Made by a program: the position numbers and the translations under genes
Assembly (NCBI GenBank): GCA_029250385.1
Contig: JAQXFJ010000061.1
Coordinates: 1 to 9,332, forward strand
Direction of reading: 5' to 3'
Source: Candidatus Poseidoniaceae archaeon
GTDB lineage: Archaea; Thermoplasmatota; Poseidoniia; Poseidoniales; Poseidoniaceae
Length of the DNA stretch: 9,332 nucleotides
Shown: one piece after another, positions 7,020 to 9,332 of the stretch
Position numbering within the stretch: the stretch's first letter is position 1
Layout: every line of letters begins with the position of its first letter
Notes under the pieces: model-generated
What the model saw: only the letters and a program-made list of their open reading frames with translations
Told to the model about the DNA's origin: nothing
Databases searched by the model: none

Positions 7020-8303
7020 TCAACGATTTACGCTCAATATTTGGCCTCCAATATCACTTCGATAATGGCCCCCTTCTAACGTGATTGTTTCGATTAACTC
7101 ATAGGCTAAAGTCGCTGCACTCGACAGTGTTTTTGACATCGCACTGCAAGACAAAACCCTGCCTCCATTGGCAATGATTTTGTTTTTCACTAATTTAGTA
7201 CCTGCGTGATTTACCCAAGAACTTTCCAGACCGATGTTGGCCATTTCATCAGAGATACCCCTAACAACCCGTCCTTTAATTGGTTGATTTGGATAACCTT
7301 CTGATGCCAACACAATAGTCAACGCATGTGCATTATGAAATTCTACTTCTAACGAGGATAATTTATCCATAGAAGCACTATGAAGAATTGTGAATAAATC
7401 TGTTTTGATCAAGGGCAAAGTGATTTGACATTCCGGGTCACCAAACCTCACATTAAACTCCACAACATTAGGATCACCTGAATCTGTAATCATTAATCCC
7501 ACATACAACACACCACGGTACGGAATTATCATTTTTGATAAATGCTCAAACATTGGTCTGACTATTCTAGAAATCACCTTCTCATGTACCGATTTGGTCA
7601 CAATCGGTGCCGGACAATACGCCCCCATACCACCGGTGTTGGGGCCTAAATCCCCATCAAACGCACGCTTGTGATCTTGACTTGGCGGCAGACAAACAAA
7701 ATCCGAACCATCCATGACAACAAGCATACTAGCTTCTTGACCAGGCAAAAATTCCTCTAGCAAAACCTTGCCATCAGAATTAATAGCATCGGTGATGAAA
7801 TCTTTTGCTTCACTACGATTGTCGGTCACCAATACACCCTTACCACCTGCAAGAACATCCCGTTTGACAACCCACGGGTTTTCTGAAAAAGCGTCCAAAG
7901 CTGAATCAATTTGGGTGGCATTATTCAAGATTTTAAAACCTGCTGTTGGTACGCCAACTTCACTCATAACCTGCTTTGCGTGTAACTTTGACCCTTCTAA
8001 CTCAGCCAATTCAGCAACCGGTCCAAAACATGCAATGTTGGCCTGAATAAGACGATCTGCTAATGATTTGCAAAGCGGTGCCTCTGGACCAACGACCACC
8101 AGATCAATATTAAAATCAATACAGAATCCTACAACTGCCTCAACATCTGTTGGTGAAATATCAACATTGTTGGCAATAGAGGCGGTTCCTGCATTGCCCG
8201 GAGCGCAATACAACTCCCCAACCATGACTGAATTAGTTAAAGCTAAACACAAAGAATGCTCTCTGCCACCGCCACCAACAACCAATACCTTGTGAGCGCC
8301 CAT
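7020..8303 (-). CDS. purD: Phosphoribosylamine-glycine ligase (GAR synthetase, PurD)
   Basis: This cytosolic enzyme joins 5-phosphoribosylamine and glycine using ATP to form glycinamide ribonucleotide, the second step of purine synthesis. It has 427 residues, about the same as bacterial PurD (~430), so it is full length. Motifs in order are: the N-terminal GGGGREH (10-16), GPEAPL (72-77), F-G-P...LEGSK (93-106) opening the ATP-grasp domain, the K-rich ATP loop AGGKGV (152-157), HKRAFDGDLGPNTGGMGAY (211-229), and the metal/ATP-site E-F-N-V-R-F-G-D-P-E (282-291). A C-terminal domain follows. The loop preceding AGGKGV reads K-R-D-V-L, whereas the common form is K-A-D-G-L. GAGGG six bases before the ATG supports the start. 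It stands alone here without other pur genes and is followed on the same strand by aglB. Confidence 0.97.
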   Translation of the reverse strand: MGAHKVLVVGGGGREHSLCLALTNSVMVGELYCAPGNAGTASIANNVDISPTDVEAVVGFCIDFNIDLVVVGPEAPLCKSLADRLIQANIACFGPVAELAELEGSKLHAKQVMSEVGVPTAGFKILNNATQIDSALDAFSENPWVVKRDVLAGGKGVLVTDNRSEAKDFITDAINSDGKVLLEEFLPGQEASMLVVMDGSDFVCLPPSQDHKRAFDGDLGPNTGGMGAYCPAPIVTKSVHEKVISRIVRPMFEHLSKMIIPYRGVLYVGLMITDSGDPNVVEFNVRFGDPECQITLPLIKTDLFTILHSASMDKLSSLEVEFHNAHALTIVLASEGYPNQPIKGRVVRGISDEMANIGLESSWVNHAGTKLVKNKIIANGGRVLSCSAMSKTLSSAATLAYELIETITLEGGHYRSDIGGQILSVNR

Positions 8304-8309
8304 AATTAG

Positions 8310-8314
8310 CCCTC
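8310..8314 (-). promoter_or_regulatory. Shine-Dalgarno site of purD
   Basis: GAGGG lies six bases before the purD ATG on the minus strand. The same pentamer precedes aglB. It fixes the start at 8303. The site sits inside a seven-codon micro-ORF (8306-8326) that ends two bases before purD. Confidence 0.65.
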
Positions 8315-8365
8315 AATGTTGTTCATTGATAATCTATTTTGCTAAAACAGTAGGTTAGATTTGTC

Positions 8366-8376
8366 AAATTTTAAAT
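8366..8376 (+). promoter_or_regulatory. TATA-like box for carS, probable leaderless promoter
   Basis: AAATTTTAAAT is the most AT-rich block of the 95-base divergent region between purD and carS. Its centre is about 26-28 bases before the carS ATG at 8399. That is the usual archaeal distance from TATA box to transcript start, so the mRNA would begin at or next to the start codon. No Shine-Dalgarno sequence precedes carS, which fits leaderless translation. The same AT block might also serve purD in the other direction, giving a leader of about 40 bases. Confidence 0.5.
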
Positions 8377-8398
8377 GCCTTCATCATAACGCTCGGCT

Positions 8399-9076
8399 AT
8401 GCAAACAGTCAATGAGATAGCACTTGACATGGGGATAATCTCCCTGAGCCTCATGACATTGTGGCTATATTTACCCGGTTTCTTGGCAAATACATTTGCT
8501 ATGATGTGGGGTAAATGGTTGCCTAAAACTGGTTATGGGCCATGGCCAATTGATGGTGGAAATACCATGAAAGATGGTAACCGCGTCTTAGGTGACGGGA
8601 AAACCTGGAATGGATTAATTGGTGGCTCTCTTACATCTGGTTTACTATGCGTGATTATCGTAGCATCCATGGGAGATGTGCCAAGCATTGATTCTGTCGA
8701 ATCTGAAATATTTGCGCACCCATTGACTGGTTTTGAGGACTCTTGGTTTGATATTGGCTCTACTACTATTTCTGCCTTCATTTTAGGTACATTCCTGGGT
8801 TTTGCCTGCCTTGTCGGCGACAGTACTGGTTCCTTTTTCAAGCGCCGCAGGGGGCTAAAAAGAGAGGGCGAGATTTCGTCTAAAGCCCCACTACTAGACA
8901 CATTACCGTTTGCCATCATGGTATTTCTGTGGGGCCAATTGTTCTTAGGCGATTCTTTGCTTTCACAATCTGAATTAGTTATCCCTATGTTAGTTATGGT
9001 CATAATAACCCCAATTCTACATCGTTCTTTCAACTTAATCGGATATTACATTGGTTGGAAAGATGTGCCATATTAA
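8399..9076 (+). CDS. carS: CDP-archaeol synthase (CarS family membrane cytidylyltransferase)
   Basis: The enzyme transfers CMP from CTP to unsaturated archaetidic acid (digeranylgeranylglyceryl phosphate), giving CDP-archaeol for archaeal polar lipids. It is an integral membrane protein. Family signatures visible are LPGFLAN (25-31), P-I-D-G-G (50-54), R-V-L-G-D-G-K-T-W-N-G-L-I-G-G (62-76), and the C-terminal G-D-S-T-G-S-F-F-K-R-R (140-150) followed by G-L-K-R and A-P-L-L-D-T-L-P-F. About five hydrophobic segments are seen, near 13-38, 73-91, 121-140, 170-188 and 193-217. At 225 residues it is longer than the roughly 165-180 residues usual for archaeal CarS. Much of the excess is an acidic loop around 92-120. 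It is divergent from purD, with a leaderless-type promoter. Confidence 0.93.
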   Translation: MQTVNEIALDMGIISLSLMTLWLYLPGFLANTFAMMWGKWLPKTGYGPWPIDGGNTMKDGNRVLGDGKTWNGLIGGSLTSGLLCVIIVASMGDVPSIDSVESEIFAHPLTGFEDSWFDIGSTTISAFILGTFLGFACLVGDSTGSFFKRRRGLKREGEISSKAPLLDTLPFAIMVFLWGQLFLGDSLLSQSELVIPMLVMVIITPILHRSFNLIGYYIGWKDVPY

Positions 9077-9137
9077 AACAATATTTATCTAGGCATGAAG
9101 GGAAAGGTTTGATGAATAACTGCATTTAGTCTGCCAT
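9077..9137 (+). promoter_or_regulatory. carS/secreted-protein intergenic region with TATA-like box
   Basis: This 61-base gap contains AATATTTATC (9080-9089), a plausible TATA-like element that would start transcription near 9111 and give the next gene a leader of about 27 bases. No Shine-Dalgarno match is seen just before the ATG at 9138. A five-codon micro-ORF (9112-9129) lies in the putative leader. The assignment is tentative. Confidence 0.35.
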
Positions 9138-9332
9138 ATGCGTAGAGCAACAATTATTGTAGCATTCTTAATGATTTCAACAATCTTATTCATGCCGACT
9201 GGACTTTCACAGCCTCAAACAGACGGTACAACACAGGTAATAACGTCTTCAGAATCGTGGGATATAAATTCTGAATTTAACGGTGATGTCACAGTTACTG
9301 AAGGAGCAACATTGACTATCAGTGGCGACATC
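9138..9332 (+). CDS. Secreted or surface protein, N-terminal fragment (signal peptide; rest beyond window)
   Basis: The open frame runs from ATG 9138 to the right edge, giving 65 codons with no stop. The first residues are a classical Sec signal peptide: positive M-R-R, a hydrophobic core (about 5-22, I-I-V-A-F-L-M-I-S-T-I-L-F-M) and a likely cleavage zone near G-L-S-Q (22-25). The mature part begins with a Thr/Ser-rich stretch and then N-G-D-V-T-V-T-E-G-A-T-L-T-I-S-G-D-I. The alternation V-x-V-x-x-G-A-T-L-x-I is common at the start of right-handed beta-helix or other repetitive beta surface proteins. I cannot name a family from 65 residues. It follows carS on the same strand after 61 bases. 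Confidence 0.7.
   Translation, partial: MRRATIIVAFLMISTILFMPTGLSQPQTDGTTQVITSSESWDINSEFNGDVTVTEGATLTISGDI

Noticed and set aside
7768..8295. Two plus-strand frames (92 and 75 codons) opposite purD
   Set aside because: Both are antisense to well-conserved PurD motifs, with no promoter-like or ribosome-site support.
8533..9033. Minus-strand 166-codon frame opposite carS
   Set aside because: The plus-strand product carries the CarS signature motifs. The antisense frame has none and is an artefact of codon bias.
9112..9129. Five-codon micro-ORF (ATG-AAT-AAC-TGC-ATT-TAG) upstream of the secreted-protein gene
   Set aside because: It is too short to distinguish from chance and is out of frame with the signal peptide. 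The ATG at 9138 gives a complete and convincing signal sequence.

Overview
The window is most likely from a planktonic marine archaeon of the Poseidoniales (Marine Group II) or a close relative. Two observations make it archaeal: an AglB/STT3 oligosaccharyltransferase with a WWDYG motif, and a CDP-archaeol synthase of the CarS family, an enzyme of ether-lipid synthesis. The finer placement is inference. It rests on the low GC, the very acidic and Asn/Asp-rich secreted domains, the leaderless promoter architecture and the giant surface proteins.

Layout. Bases 1-6884 (minus strand) are one uninterrupted reading frame that runs off the left edge. It has at least 2294 codons and encodes an oligosaccharyltransferase far larger than the usual ~850-1000-residue archaeal AglB. 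Reading from its N-terminus, it has an unrecognised block of about ten hydrophobic segments (residues 1-~367), the STT3 catalytic core and ectodomain (~368-1405), and a tail of at least 890 residues of beta-sandwich-like repeats. That tail carries 27 N-glycosylation sequons. Upstream on the same strand, after a 135-base gap, is purD (7020-8303). Divergent from purD, across a 95-base promoter region, is carS (8399-9076, plus strand). A secreted protein of unknown function begins at 9138 and leaves the right edge.

How the genes relate. AglB and CarS both build the cell envelope: one transfers lipid-linked glycans to Asn on exported proteins, the other activates archaeol for polar-lipid head groups. 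PurD is a housekeeping purine enzyme. The two minus-strand genes each have a GAGGG Shine-Dalgarno 6-7 bases before ATG. carS has none and appears to be transcribed leaderless from a TATA-like box 26 bases upstream. I saw no tRNA, rRNA, CRISPR array, insertion sequence or integrase, and no gene-free stretch exceeds 135 bases.

The most unusual item is the architecture of the oligosaccharyltransferase. It appears to carry its own sequon-dense, disulfide-looped tail outside the membrane, so the enzyme may be its own substrate.
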